A stretch of DNA of 64,000 bases from Verrucomicrobia bacterium IMCC26134 (GCA_000972765.1 CP011265.1:1302001-1366000); one strand, 5' to 3'; numbered from the stretch's first letter, positions 45,333-54,803 are shown. The notes: generated by a model from the letters alone, not told the origin. Translations and numbers: made by a program.

Positions 45333-45437
45333 AGACTTCGTTATCGCAAAGTCTTCAAGACACAAAGAGCGCAACGACCTGACAACGAAATGAATCTTTG
45401 CGTATCTCCGTGCCTCTACGTCTTTGCGTTAAAGTCT
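45333..45437. repeat. CGCAAAG-word palindromic spacer repeat
   Basis: The left arm (AGACTTCGTTATCGCAAAGT, then ACACAAAGAGCGCAA) is answered by a right arm rich in CTTTGCG (45396-45437), ending TTTGCGTTAAAGTCT. The reverse complement of the right arm begins AGACTTTAACGCAAAGACG, so the unit is an imperfect inverted repeat of about 105 bp. Confidence 0.55.
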
Positions 45438-45514
45438 GAACGTTACGGGCGATTGGTATAACTATATTTTACGGAAATATAATCAAGATTCACACGGGAA
45501 AATTGATGAATCTG

Positions 45515-45594
45515 CGTTAGATATCCAACAGTGAGGGAATATATGGATAAAGAGGTGCGTCGCCTCTAGTCACTTCAACCAGCCTGTAACCCCC
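45515..45594 (+). promoter_or_regulatory. CGTTAGAT leader element, copy 2
   Basis: CGTTAGAT at 45515-45522, then GGGAATATATG and the hairpin AGAGGTG-CGT-CGCCTCT, ending at the start codon 72 bases later. It closely matches copy 3 over the whole length. Confidence 0.55.
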
Positions 45595-48126
45595 ATGAAT
45601 ACGCACATGAAACCCCGTCTATGCGCCACTGCGGCGTCGTTCTTCCGTTATCCTTCGTTCATCGCCTTGCTCCTCGCCGGCCTGCCTCTCGCGCAGGCGA
45701 CCACCTATTACTGGGCTACGAACACCACGGGACTCTGGCAAACCGGCACCAACTGGTCCACCGACCCGAGCGGCACTCCCGCCGGGACAGTTGCGCCAGC
45801 AAGCAGTAATACGACTGACGACGTTGTGTTTAACGGCTCAGGCTTGAGCGGCGCTACGATCGTTCAGTTAAGTGCTGCTGCCTCCATCACGGGAATCACC
45901 ATCAACAACACTGGCACCACCAACATACAGTCGAACTCGACGACGGCTAAAATAATCACCATCGGCGCGGGTGGCATCACGATGGCCGCAACCGCGGGTA
46001 GTGTAACCTTAGATACCACAAATAAAGTAAACGTCACAATCGGAGCAAACCAAACTTGGACGAACAGCAATTCTGCGTCCACGCTCTCGGGGTTTAACGG
46101 CATTACGATGGGTGGAAATACTTTGACGTTGGCAGGTGCGGGAAATTTTAGCTTAAGCCCCAATATCATAGCTACGGCGGCAGGGGTCTTGAATGCCGAT
46201 CAATCGGGCACATTCACTCTAGCTAACACTGGAGGTTATAGTAATTTTGTAGGCACGCTGAATACGGGTGCGAACGGCGGGATATTGTCGATCAGTGGCA
46301 ACCAAGCGAACTTTGCCAATGCCGCTCTGGCGGTTATCAAAGGTGGCACCATCGCGACCGCTACCAGCGTAGATAGACAGTTTAATACCGCCAATATTAG
46401 CGTCACCGCTAATTTCATCGTCGGTCAAGCGGTCACCGGCACGGGAGCTGTGGCTTTCACGGGCGCGATGGACCTCAACGGCGCAACTCGACAGCTCACC
46501 ATCAATAATCCCACCGCCAACAAAGCCACCATCATTTCGGGTATCATCTCCAACGGCGGCATCGCTAAGGCGGGCCCAGGAACCCTCACTTATAACGGCA
46601 CCGCCTCCAATACCTACACCGGCCTCACGACCGTAGGCGCAGGCACCCTCACCCTCGCCAAGACCGCAACCGTCAATGCCATCGCGGGCAACGTCTTAGT
46701 CAACGGCACGGGCACCCTGAAGCTCGGCGCATCCGACCAGATCAATGACACCGCCAACGTGGAAGTCGCCACCGGCGGCACCTTTGCCATGTCCAGTTCC
46801 AATGAGACCATTGCGGGCTTAACACTCACCGGTGGAGCGATTACAGGCGGCAATGCCACTGTCTCCGTGACCTTGACTGTCGGCACCACCACCCTTGATC
46901 TTCAAAGTGGCACAACTTCGGCCAATGTGATTCTTGCCGGTGCGGTTGCCGCCAACAAAACAACCTCGGGCACAGTTACACTCTCCGGCAATAACACCTA
47001 CACCGGAAATACCACTGTCACCGCTGGCACCCTTGGTCTCAAGGGAAGCTCGACCTCCCCTGTTTCGCTCGCTGATGGCACCGTGCTACAGCTCGACCTC
47101 GCCAGCCCCGTCACCTCGACTTCCACTCTGAGCTTTGCCGGGAATGCCACTGTCAGCGTCACCGGCACACCTGTCGCCGCGACGACCTATAACCTGTTCA
47201 CCGGCTCGGCCATCACCGGCACGCCCGCTTTGAGTGCGCCGATCGCCGGCTTCGCGCTCTCCAATACCGGCACCGTCCTCCAGCTCGTCCCCAGCGGCGG
47301 CGGGGATACCACCAAGCCGATTATCACGCTGACCGGCAATGACACCCTCACGGTAAACATGGGCTCGACCTACACCGATGCCGGTGCAACCGCTACTGAC
47401 GAGACAGCACCTCCAAACCCCGTCGTCACCACCAGCGACTCGGTCAACACCGCCGTCCCAGGCATCTATGTGCTGAGCTACAACGCTGTTGATACTGCTG
47501 GAAACAATGCCCTCACCGTCACGCGCACCGTAACCGTGGTGGATGCCACCGCACCGTTCATCACCCTCACCGGCGCGGCCACCGTTTCGGTTGACTGGGG
47601 CTCCCCCTACAGCGACGCCGGCGCGACCGCCACGGATAACTACGACACTAGCGTCACTGTTAGCACCATCGGCACTGTGAACACCGCCAAGCCCGGGACC
47701 TACACCCTTACGTATAACGCGAGCGACGTCGCCCTTAACGCCGCTACGCCGGTCACCCGCACTGTCACGGTCGCCATCGCCAACTCCACTACGGTGGACG
47801 CGAATGGTTACACCCCGCTCATGCGTTATGCTCTCGGTGCAAACAGCCCTGGTGACACCGTCGCGGCTCCGGTCACCAGCGCCACGGCTACCGAACTTTC
47901 TCTCACTGCCGTGGTGCGCACCGACGACCCGAAGCTCAGTGTGCTGGGCACAACGAAGACTGATCTCACCAGCGGCACTTGGACGACGACTGGCGTGAGT
48001 GGAAGCCCGGCAGGAAGTGGCACCGAGGGTGACCAAACCGGTGTGACCACGGGTCAGCGCAGAGCCTATACCGTTACCACCACGACCAAGACCTTCCTTC
48101 GCCTCGAGGCCACGCTCGCGCCGTAA
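45595..48126 (+). CDS. Secreted beta-helix repeat protein with two DUF5011 domains
   Basis: 843 residues. Signal peptide through LLAGLPLAQAT. Autotransporter-associated strand repeats (e.g. YTGLTTVGAGTLTLAKT, YTGNTTVTAGTLGLKG) fill about residues 60-540. Two DUF5011 Ig-like domains follow (IITLTGNDTLTVNMGSTYTD and FITLTGAATVSVDWGSPYSD), each ending PGxYxLxYNAxD. A C-terminal module starts YTPLMRYALG and ends KTFLRLEATLAP. No PEP-CTERM or beta-barrel. The C-terminal third is nearly identical in DNA to that of 48715-51768. Confidence 0.88.
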   Translation: MNTHMKPRLCATAASFFRYPSFIALLLAGLPLAQATTYYWATNTTGLWQTGTNWSTDPSGTPAGTVAPASSNTTDDVVFNGSGLSGATIVQLSAAASITGITINNTGTTNIQSNSTTAKIITIGAGGITMAATAGSVTLDTTNKVNVTIGANQTWTNSNSASTLSGFNGITMGGNTLTLAGAGNFSLSPNIIATAAGVLNADQSGTFTLANTGGYSNFVGTLNTGANGGILSISGNQANFANAALAVIKGGTIATATSVDRQFNTANISVTANFIVGQAVTGTGAVAFTGAMDLNGATRQLTINNPTANKATIISGIISNGGIAKAGPGTLTYNGTASNTYTGLTTVGAGTLTLAKTATVNAIAGNVLVNGTGTLKLGASDQINDTANVEVATGGTFAMSSSNETIAGLTLTGGAITGGNATVSVTLTVGTTTLDLQSGTTSANVILAGAVAANKTTSGTVTLSGNNTYTGNTTVTAGTLGLKGSSTSPVSLADGTVLQLDLASPVTSTSTLSFAGNATVSVTGTPVAATTYNLFTGSAITGTPALSAPIAGFALSNTGTVLQLVPSGGGDTTKPIITLTGNDTLTVNMGSTYTDAGATATDETAPPNPVVTTSDSVNTAVPGIYVLSYNAVDTAGNNALTVTRTVTVVDATAPFITLTGAATVSVDWGSPYSDAGATATDNYDTSVTVSTIGTVNTAKPGTYTLTYNASDVALNAATPVTRTVTVAIANSTTVDANGYTPLMRYALGANSPGDTVAAPVTSATATELSLTAVVRTDDPKLSVLGTTKTDLTSGTWTTTGVSGSPAGSGTEGDQTGVTTGQRRAYTVTTTTKTFLRLEATLAP

Positions 48127-48171
48127 TTCGTTCTGATCGGGCACTCGATCCGCTCACCTATTAGCTGGCTG

Positions 48172-48201
48172 ACGCCGGGGCCGCAAGTCCCGGCGTTTTT
48201 T
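48172..48201 (+). terminator. Intrinsic terminator, copy A
   Basis: ACGCCGGG / CCCGGCGT stem with six T. The flanks GGGCACTCGATCCGCTCACC before it are repeated after the paralogue. Confidence 0.85.
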
Positions 48202-48285
48202 CTTTTTAAGTATTTAACTTAGAAAAAGCAGTTGAACCACAGACTTGCCCTTCAGTGTTTCGAGTGGGTAGAGGGCGGGATCAGA

Positions 48286-48370
48286 GTCCGCTTCCACGTA
48301 GCGGAAGTGCGGAGCGCTTTCGTCCGATGGGAGAGCCCCCTGCAAAAGGCTCCGCAATTCTCCTGCACGA
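48286..48370 (+). repeat. Spacer segment homologous to 45165-45247
   Basis: Counterpart of the segment described at 45165; it also contains TTCCACGTAGCGGAAGTGCG. The 105-codon frame at 48232-48549 crosses it and is not considered a gene. Confidence 0.4.
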
Positions 48371-48634
48371 TGCCACTGGAAAAGCCGGACAAAATTAAGA
48401 GCATTTCAAATAATACGTTAGCGAAAAGACGGCTTGAAAGGCAGAGCGGGATCGCCTTTTCCATTCCGGAATTCACCACTCCGAACGCGGTGCGCCCAGC
48501 GGTAACGCCCTACATCGGAATGGCTAGGACATTGTTAATAATGCTCTAATATGAGTTAGGCTATTTTACGCGGCTATTTTAAATAATTTCACCGCAATGA
48601 ATTCAAAATTCCCGGTGGATTTTGAATTTATCAG

Positions 48635-48714
48635 CGTTAGATCTCCACCTGTGATGGAATATATGCATGAAGAGGTGTGTCGCCTCTAGTCATCTCACCC
48701 ATGCTATATACACC
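48635..48714 (+). promoter_or_regulatory. CGTTAGAT leader element, copy 3
   Basis: CGTTAGAT at 48635-48642, then TGGAATATATG, hairpin AGAGGTG-TGT-CGCCTCT; 72 bases to the ATG. The hairpin keeps its stem while the loop differs from copy 2, which suggests it is under selection, although recent duplication also explains much of the likeness. Confidence 0.55.
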
Positions 48715-51700
48715 ATGAGTAATTACATGAAACACCGCGTAAGCGCCATTGCGGCGTCGTTCTTACGTTATTCTGCGTTTATCGCCTTGCTCCTCGCCGG
48801 CCTACCTGTCGCGCAGGCTACCAATATCACATGGACCGGCACTTCTAATTCTACCTGGGCCACTGGAACAAACTGGTTGGGTAACGCTACTACTACTGCA
48901 AGCGACATCGCAGTTTTTAATGGAGGTTTTACGACCCAGCCGACAGCCATCGGGACTACTCTTGTCGGTGGCCTGCTTTTCGATACAAGCAACACTGCTG
49001 CCACTACTATCACGACGGGCACCGGCCTCAATCGCCTGAGATTGGGCAGCGGTATTCAGATGAACTCAGGAACGGGCACCGTGAATCTCGGCGCAAGTGG
49101 ATCGGGCTCGCAGGGCATCGAAATCACTGCCGGTCAGAATTGGAACAATAACTCCACCAGTTTACTGACGGTGAACCGCGTGTCGGTCGATGACCTCGCA
49201 AGTTCAGGCACCTACACCCTCACGATCAACGGGTCGGGCTCTGGCGGCACTACATTTCCGCAGTCCATGGGTGACGTCAATAATACGTCCAATGCCACCA
49301 TTATTCTGGCGTTGGCGATCAATACCACGGGCGGGAATACCACGCTAGCGGGGGCAAACGTCTACAGCGGCGGCACCACCCTCACCGCTGGCACCCTGCA
49401 GCTCGGCGTTAACAGCGCAGGCGCGGTGGGAGCGGTCACCAGCAGTGCAATTGGCACGGGCACTCTGGCCCTCAATGGCGGCCAGATTTCCTCCAATACC
49501 GCCGGGAATAATCGCTCGATTCTGAATGCGATCACCATCGGTGGTAACGTTATTTTGGGCGATGCATCGAATAACGGCACCCTGACCTTCAGTGCAGGTG
49601 CCGACATCGGCAGTTCCACCCGCACCTTCACCACCGCGAGTGCGGCGACGTTCAGCGGCAATATTAACGGCACAGGCGGCATCACCAAGGCAGGCGCTGC
49701 CGCACTCACGCTCAGCGGCAACAGCACCTACAGCGGCGGCACCACCCTCAGCGCAGGCACATTGATTCTCGGCCTCGACACTTTTGGCGCGGTCGGCGCG
49801 GTGACCAACGGATCGGTGGGCAACGGAACACTCACCCTCAACGGCGGCACGATTTCCTCCGGCAGCTCGCGCACGATTCTGAATGCGCTCACCATCGGTG
49901 GTGACGTCACCTTTGGCGACGCCACCAACACCAGCCAGATGACCTTCAGCGCCCCTGCCGATCTCAATGGTGGCAACCGCACGTTGACCACTGCGACCGG
50001 TGTAACCACGATTCTAAATGGTATCGTGACCAACGGTGGAATCATAAAAAACGGTGCCGGCGCCTTAAAGCTCGGCGCTGTGAGCACCACCTATGTCGGC
50101 GGGTTTATCCTCAACGCCGGCACAATTCAGATCGCCGCTAGCTCCGTATTTGGCACAGGAACCCTCACCCTGAATGCCGGAACCATTGCATCCTCCACCG
50201 CTACGTCCAAAATCATCACAAATGCGGTCACCTTCGGTGGCGATGTCATCTTGGGTAGTGTGGGCACATCCACGGGTAACATGACCTTCTCCGGCGCGAC
50301 CGACCTCGGCGGTGCCACCCGCACGCTCACCACCGGTAGCGGCTTCGTGCAGTTCAGCAACGTCTTGAGCAACGGCGGCATTAACAAGGACGGCACCAGC
50401 CCCCTGATCCTCAGCGGCAACAACACCTACACCGGCGCGACCACCATCACGGCCGGCACGCTGCAGGTCGGTGCGGGCGGCACTTCCGGCTCGATCGCCA
50501 CCACCTCGGGCGTCACCAACAATGCCGCTCTCGTTTACAACCGCAGCAACGACATCACCGCCGGCTACGCTATCGGCGGCAACGGCACACTGACCAAACT
50601 AGGCAACGGCACCCTCACACTCTCGGTCGCCAACACCTACACCGGCAACACCACTGTCAGCGCTGGCACCTTTGGTCTCACGGGGAACTCTACCTCCCCT
50701 GTCGCTCTCGCCGATGGCACTGTGCTCCAGCTCGCCCTCGCCAGCCCCGTTACCTCGACCTCCACCCTGACCTTCGCGGGGAATGCAACCGTGAGCATCG
50801 TCGGCACACCTGTCGCCGCCACGACCTATAACCTGTTCACCGGCTCGGCCATCACCGGCACGCCCGCTCTAAGTGCGCCCATTTCCGGCTTCACTCTTTC
50901 AAATAACGGCACCGTCCTCCAGCTCGTCCCCAGTGGCGGCGGCGGCGACACCACCAATCCGATTATCACCCTGAACGGCAATGCCACCCTTACGGTGAAC
51001 ATGGGCACGACCTACACCGATGCGGGTGCAACCGCTACGGACGAGACGGCACCTGCAAATCCCACCGTCACCACCAGCGGCACGGTCAATACTGCCGCCC
51101 CAGGCATTTATGTGCTGAGCTACAACGCTGTTGATGCCGCTGGCAATAATGCCCTCACGGTCACCCGCACCGTGACCGTGGTAGATGCCACCGCACCTGT
51201 CATTACCCGCACCGGCGCTGCCACCGTATCGATTGACTGGGGCTCCCCCTACAGCGACGCCGGCGCGACCGCCACGGATAACTACGACCCAAGCGTCACC
51301 GTCACCACCAGTGGCACAGTGAACACCGCCAAGCCCGGGACCTACACCCTTACGTATAACGCGAGCGACGTCGCCCTTAACGCCGCCACGCCGGTCACCC
51401 GCACTGTCACGGTCGCCATCGCCAACTCCACTACGGTGGACGCGAATGGTTACACCCCGCTCATGCGTTATGCTCTCGGTGCGAACGGCCCTGGTGACAT
51501 CGTCGCGGCTCCGGTCACCAGCGCCACGGCTACCGAACTTTCTCTCACTGCCGTGGTGCGCACCGACGACCCGAAGCTCAGTGTGCTGGGCACAACGAGG
51601 ACTGATCTCACCAGCGGCACTTGGGCGACTACCGGCGTAAGCGGAAGCCCGGCAGGAAGTGGCACCGAGGGCGACCAAACCGGTGTGATCACTGGACAGC

Positions 51701-51768
51701 GCAGAGTCTATACCGTTACCACCACGACCAAGACCTTCCTTCGCCTCGAGGCCACGCTTACGCCGTAA
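48715..51768 (+). CDS. Secreted beta-helix repeat protein with two DUF5011 domains, paralogue
   Basis: 1017 residues from ATG 48715 (the frame is open from an ATG at 48667, inside the leader hairpin region, but the paralogues show the true N-terminus). Signal peptide through LLAGLPVAQAT. About ten autotransporter-associated repeats of the type YSGGTTLTAGTLQLGV separate longer blocks (LTIGGDVTFGDATNTSQMTF). Two DUF5011 domains and the same C-terminal module as the gene at 45595 follow. Probably surface-exposed or released. The repeats are also shared with the PEP-CTERM protein (e.g. SSAIGTGTLALNGGQISSN), so the three are one family. Confidence 0.88.
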   Translation: MSNYMKHRVSAIAASFLRYSAFIALLLAGLPVAQATNITWTGTSNSTWATGTNWLGNATTTASDIAVFNGGFTTQPTAIGTTLVGGLLFDTSNTAATTITTGTGLNRLRLGSGIQMNSGTGTVNLGASGSGSQGIEITAGQNWNNNSTSLLTVNRVSVDDLASSGTYTLTINGSGSGGTTFPQSMGDVNNTSNATIILALAINTTGGNTTLAGANVYSGGTTLTAGTLQLGVNSAGAVGAVTSSAIGTGTLALNGGQISSNTAGNNRSILNAITIGGNVILGDASNNGTLTFSAGADIGSSTRTFTTASAATFSGNINGTGGITKAGAAALTLSGNSTYSGGTTLSAGTLILGLDTFGAVGAVTNGSVGNGTLTLNGGTISSGSSRTILNALTIGGDVTFGDATNTSQMTFSAPADLNGGNRTLTTATGVTTILNGIVTNGGIIKNGAGALKLGAVSTTYVGGFILNAGTIQIAASSVFGTGTLTLNAGTIASSTATSKIITNAVTFGGDVILGSVGTSTGNMTFSGATDLGGATRTLTTGSGFVQFSNVLSNGGINKDGTSPLILSGNNTYTGATTITAGTLQVGAGGTSGSIATTSGVTNNAALVYNRSNDITAGYAIGGNGTLTKLGNGTLTLSVANTYTGNTTVSAGTFGLTGNSTSPVALADGTVLQLALASPVTSTSTLTFAGNATVSIVGTPVAATTYNLFTGSAITGTPALSAPISGFTLSNNGTVLQLVPSGGGGDTTNPIITLNGNATLTVNMGTTYTDAGATATDETAPANPTVTTSGTVNTAAPGIYVLSYNAVDAAGNNALTVTRTVTVVDATAPVITRTGAATVSIDWGSPYSDAGATATDNYDPSVTVTTSGTVNTAKPGTYTLTYNASDVALNAATPVTRTVTVAIANSTTVDANGYTPLMRYALGANGPGDIVAAPVTSATATELSLTAVVRTDDPKLSVLGTTRTDLTSGTWATTGVSGSPAGSGTEGDQTGVITGQRRVYTVTTTTKTFLRLEATLTP

Positions 51769-51812
51769 TTCGTTCTGCGCGGGCACTCGATCCGCTCACC
51801 CTTCAGCTGGCT

Positions 51813-51842
51813 AACGCCGAGGCCGCAAGCCTCGGCGTTTTT
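51813..51842 (+). terminator. Intrinsic terminator, copy B
   Basis: AACGCCGAGGC-CGCAA-GCCTCGGCGTT, 11-bp perfect stem, then TTT. The stem differs from copy A at paired positions while keeping pairing, i.e. compensatory changes. Confidence 0.88.
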
Positions 51843-51873
51843 GTTTTGGTATATAGCCTAAAAAAGCACTTCG

Positions 51874-52006
51874 AACAGACCGCGGATTACGCGGATCAAG
51901 CGGATAAAGCAGGATACGGAAGAAACCAGTTGACCGGACAAGTCTTCCCAGCGGGTAAATAACGGATATTCCTTGATTCGCGTTCACCCGCTTAATCCGC
52001 GGTTTC
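51874..52006. repeat. CCGCGGATT-word palindromic spacer repeat
   Basis: The left arm has CCGCGGATTACGCGGATCAA then GCGGATAAAG. The right arm (51973-52006) has TTGATTCGCG, CCCGCTTAATCCGCGGTTTC, its approximate reverse complement. Between them lie 68 bp without features. Same design as the spacer repeat at 45333 but built from another word. Confidence 0.6.
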
Positions 52007-52023
52007 TATCGCCAGTTTTCGTA

Positions 52024-53430
52024 TCAATGCTTAACCGTTTGGCTTGAGATCACCTGCGGTGTCTCAAAGACGCGGCCTTGATCCTGGGTTTCTTCAATCC
52101 ACTGATCCAGCGCAGTGCGTAGTTTATGAAGGGCGGCTCGATGTTCCGGTTTGTCAGATTCAGCCAGATTATGAATCTCAAACGGGTCAGTATCGAGATC
52201 GTAGAGCTCTTCCTTGGGCATACTTGGTTGACAGAGCGCGTCTTGCGCCGGGGTGAGCCTGCCTTGTGCGTGCAACTGTTTGAGCAAATTCCAAACCGGA
52301 TAAAAATGCTCCTTGTAATAATTCGCCTGAAGGAAAGGGACCTGCGGGGTGAAGTTATGGATATAGCGATAGCGTTCATCACGGACCGTGCGCATACGGA
52401 AAACCGTTTCATCACACCGGTCGCGGGCACCAAAGGCAAACTGGCGCGCCGCTTCAGCCTGCGCACCAAGAAAATTGCGTCCCTGCATCCCGTCAGGCTT
52501 GGGGAGGCCCGCACTATTCAAGAGTGTCGGGGCAAGATCAATCGCTTCGATTAAACGATCATCCACCGTGCCAGGCGTGATCTGGCTGGGTGCCGGAAAG
52601 TTCTTGGGCCAGCGAATAATCAGCGGGATATTCAAGCCCTCCTCATAGAGAAACTGCTTGGCGCGCACCTGCGCTTCGCCGTGATCGGCCATGAATATAA
52701 CGATCGTGTCGTCGGCGAGGCCTGCGGTGTTTAATTCCTTAAGAATGACACCGACCTTGCGGTCCAGCTCCAGGACATCGTCCAAAAACGCCGCCCAATC
52801 CTGGCGCGTGATCGGGTGGTCGGGATAGTAAGGCGGCAAGGTGACCTTTCGCGGATCGACTTTTCCGCTGTCGTGGAGCGGCCGGTGGGTTTCGGTGAAA
52901 TTGAGTTGTGCGAGGAAGGGACTGCGAGCGGGAAGTTCGGCCCATTCGCAGGGTTGGAAGGCGGGAGCCGAGAGAGTGAAGTTCCAGTCGGTTTTGGCGG
53001 TCACATTGAAGCCAAAGGAGGCGGGCAGCTGGCTTAAGTTGGTGCTGAAATAGCCCGCTTGCTGCAGCCATTCCGGAATAACCTTCACCCCGGCGGGCAG
53101 TGCATAGCCGTCGCCACGATGGGAGCGGTGGTTTTGCGCACCGATCGAGGTCTGATACATGCCGGTGTTAAAGGCGGAGCGGCTCGATGAGCAGACCGGC
53201 GCCGTGGTATAAGCACGGGTGTAGCGCGTTCCTTCACTTGCGAGCTGATCGAGATGGGGGGTCGAGATGTCTTTGTTGCCGTAGCAGCTTAGCGATGAAG
53301 GACAAAGATCTTCGGCGATAAGCCAGAGGATGTTCGGTGTCCTGGCAGACGGCTCTGCTGGCTCGGCAGCATTCAACCCAACACTGCAACAAACAAGAGT
53401 AGCCGCGAACGAGGAGAGAAGGGAGCGCAT
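52024..53430 (-). CDS. Secreted sulfatase, atypical CSSSR motif
   Basis: 468 residues. Signal peptide (LLSSFAATLVCCSVGLNAA). Arylsulfatase fold: NILWLIAEDLCPSSLSCYG (metal-binding Asp/Glu region), catalytic Cys80 in APVCSSSRSAFNTGMYQT, IVIFMADHGEAQVRAKQFLYEEGLNIPLIIRWP, and ELYDLDTDPFEIHNLAES near the end. The formylglycine motif is C-x-P-S-R in most sulfatases; here the proline position is Ser (C80-S-S-S-R84). Likely removes sulfate from polysaccharide in the periplasm or outside. Stands alone on the minus strand with a long spacer on either side. Confidence 0.88.
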   Translation of the reverse strand: MRSLLSSFAATLVCCSVGLNAAEPAEPSARTPNILWLIAEDLCPSSLSCYGNKDISTPHLDQLASEGTRYTRAYTTAPVCSSSRSAFNTGMYQTSIGAQNHRSHRGDGYALPAGVKVIPEWLQQAGYFSTNLSQLPASFGFNVTAKTDWNFTLSAPAFQPCEWAELPARSPFLAQLNFTETHRPLHDSGKVDPRKVTLPPYYPDHPITRQDWAAFLDDVLELDRKVGVILKELNTAGLADDTIVIFMADHGEAQVRAKQFLYEEGLNIPLIIRWPKNFPAPSQITPGTVDDRLIEAIDLAPTLLNSAGLPKPDGMQGRNFLGAQAEAARQFAFGARDRCDETVFRMRTVRDERYRYIHNFTPQVPFLQANYYKEHFYPVWNLLKQLHAQGRLTPAQDALCQPSMPKEELYDLDTDPFEIHNLAESDKPEHRAALHKLRTALDQWIEETQDQGRVFETPQVISSQTVKH

Positions 53431-53672
53431 TGGTCTTAATAGGTTAAACCCGAAAACCGAAGTTGCTCGCCGCGATCTGACGCAAGCTGCCGGGCATCTG
53501 CTCGTTCGTTCACCCGCTCAAGGCACTGTTCAGTGCATCTCGGGGATTCACAAACAACCAGCTGCTCCAGCATCTTGCGCCATCTCATCGGCTCCAACAT
53601 CGGATTTCGGGTTAAAAGGAATAAGCTAGCCGAACCATGGACTGGCGACAGGCAGGACGCCCCGGCCGAACT

Positions 53673-54803
53673 TTACTCGTTCGAGAATTTATAAACCGTC
53701 GTCGAGCGGTAGGTTTCACCGGGGCGCAGGATCGTCGTGGGAAAGACCGGCTGGTTGGGCGAATCGGGGAAATGTTGCGTCTCCAGCGCGAGAGCGCCAT
53801 GTTGAACATACGGATGTCCGGATCGCCCGCTCAGTTTCCCGGAAAAGCCATTTGCCGTGAACAACTGCATGCCTGGTTCGGTCGTGAGCACCTCCAGCTT
53901 CCGTCCCGACCGCGGCTCGACCACTGTGGCGGCGAGGGCGAGGGTTTTACCCTCGGAGTCCAAGACGAAATTATGATCATATCCATTTGCCAGCTTGAGT
54001 TGCGGGTGCTCCGCTTTGATCCGCTCGCCAATCGCATGGGGCTGGGTGAAATCAAAGGGGGTGCCGTCCACCGTAGCGAGCTCGCCAGTGGGAATCTTTT
54101 GGGGGGATAGGGGAGTGTAGCGCCGGGCGTTAATCGTAACCACGTGGTCGAGGATATCGCCGCCGCCTTCGCCTTTGAGGTTAAAGAAACAGTGACTCGT
54201 GAGGTTGATGGGGGTGGGCTGATCGGTCGTGGCGGCGTAGTCTATGCGCAGGGCGTTGTCGGCGGTCACGCTGTAGACGACTATGATCTGGAGATTGCCG
54301 GGGTAGCCCTCTTCGCCGTCATGGCTAAGGTGGCGGAGGATCAGGGCGGGTTGGCCGTTGCGGGTGCTCGGCTCGGCTGTCCAGAGAACGCGGTTGAGAC
54401 CGGTCTTGCCGCCGTGGAGGTGAACGGGCACATTGCCGTCCACACTGTTGGTGGTGAGCGTATAGGACTTGCCATCGAGGGTAAACTTACCTGCGGCGAT
54501 GCGGTTGGCGTAGCGGCCGATGAGGGCGCCAAAATACTGGGCCTTGGCTTCAAAGGCCGGGGCCGACTCCAGGCCAAGGATTACATTGACCGGTTCACCG
54601 TGGGGTTGAGGCACCTTGAGGCTGGCTATGATGCCGCCGAAATCAGTGATCTGCACCTCCATACCCGATGTGCTGTGGAGCGTGTAGAGGCGGGCCTCGC
54701 GACCATCGGTGATGCAGCCAAACGCAACGGTCGGGAGTGCGGGTTCGGCGGCCGGAAGCGTCAGTGCCGAGAGCAATCCGAGAAACAGAAGTCGAAGTGG
54801 CAT
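53673..54803 (-). CDS. galM: Secreted aldose 1-epimerase (galactose mutarotase)
   Basis: 376 residues from ATG 54803; the frame extends to 54854 but the signal peptide (PLRLLFLGLLSALTLPAAEP) begins here. Family motifs: EVQITDFGGIIASLKVP, ALIGRYANRIAAGKFTLDGK, HLHGGKTGLNRVLW (catalytic His), INLTSHCFFNLKGEG (catalytic His), NGYDHNFVL and ALETQHFPDSPN (catalytic Glu). It interconverts alpha and beta anomers of galactose or related sugars. Export is less common than the cytoplasmic form; it fits extracellular or periplasmic sugar processing next to the symporter genes. Confidence 0.9.
   Translation of the reverse strand: MPLRLLFLGLLSALTLPAAEPALPTVAFGCITDGREARLYTLHSTSGMEVQITDFGGIIASLKVPQPHGEPVNVILGLESAPAFEAKAQYFGALIGRYANRIAAGKFTLDGKSYTLTTNSVDGNVPVHLHGGKTGLNRVLWTAEPSTRNGQPALILRHLSHDGEEGYPGNLQIIVVYSVTADNALRIDYAATTDQPTPINLTSHCFFNLKGEGGGDILDHVVTINARRYTPLSPQKIPTGELATVDGTPFDFTQPHAIGERIKAEHPQLKLANGYDHNFVLDSEGKTLALAATVVEPRSGRKLEVLTTEPGMQLFTANGFSGKLSGRSGHPYVQHGALALETQHFPDSPNQPVFPTTILRPGETYRSTTVYKFSNE

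Noticed and set aside
48232-48549. 105-codon frame in the spacer between two repeat-protein genes
   Set aside because: No family character or start context; it crosses a duplicated non-coding segment whose other copy has no open frame.
42151-51768. Tandem repeats in the large genes as a possible CRISPR or satellite array
   Set aside because: The repeats are in coding frame and of variable length; they are autotransporter-associated strand motifs, not direct repeats with spacers.
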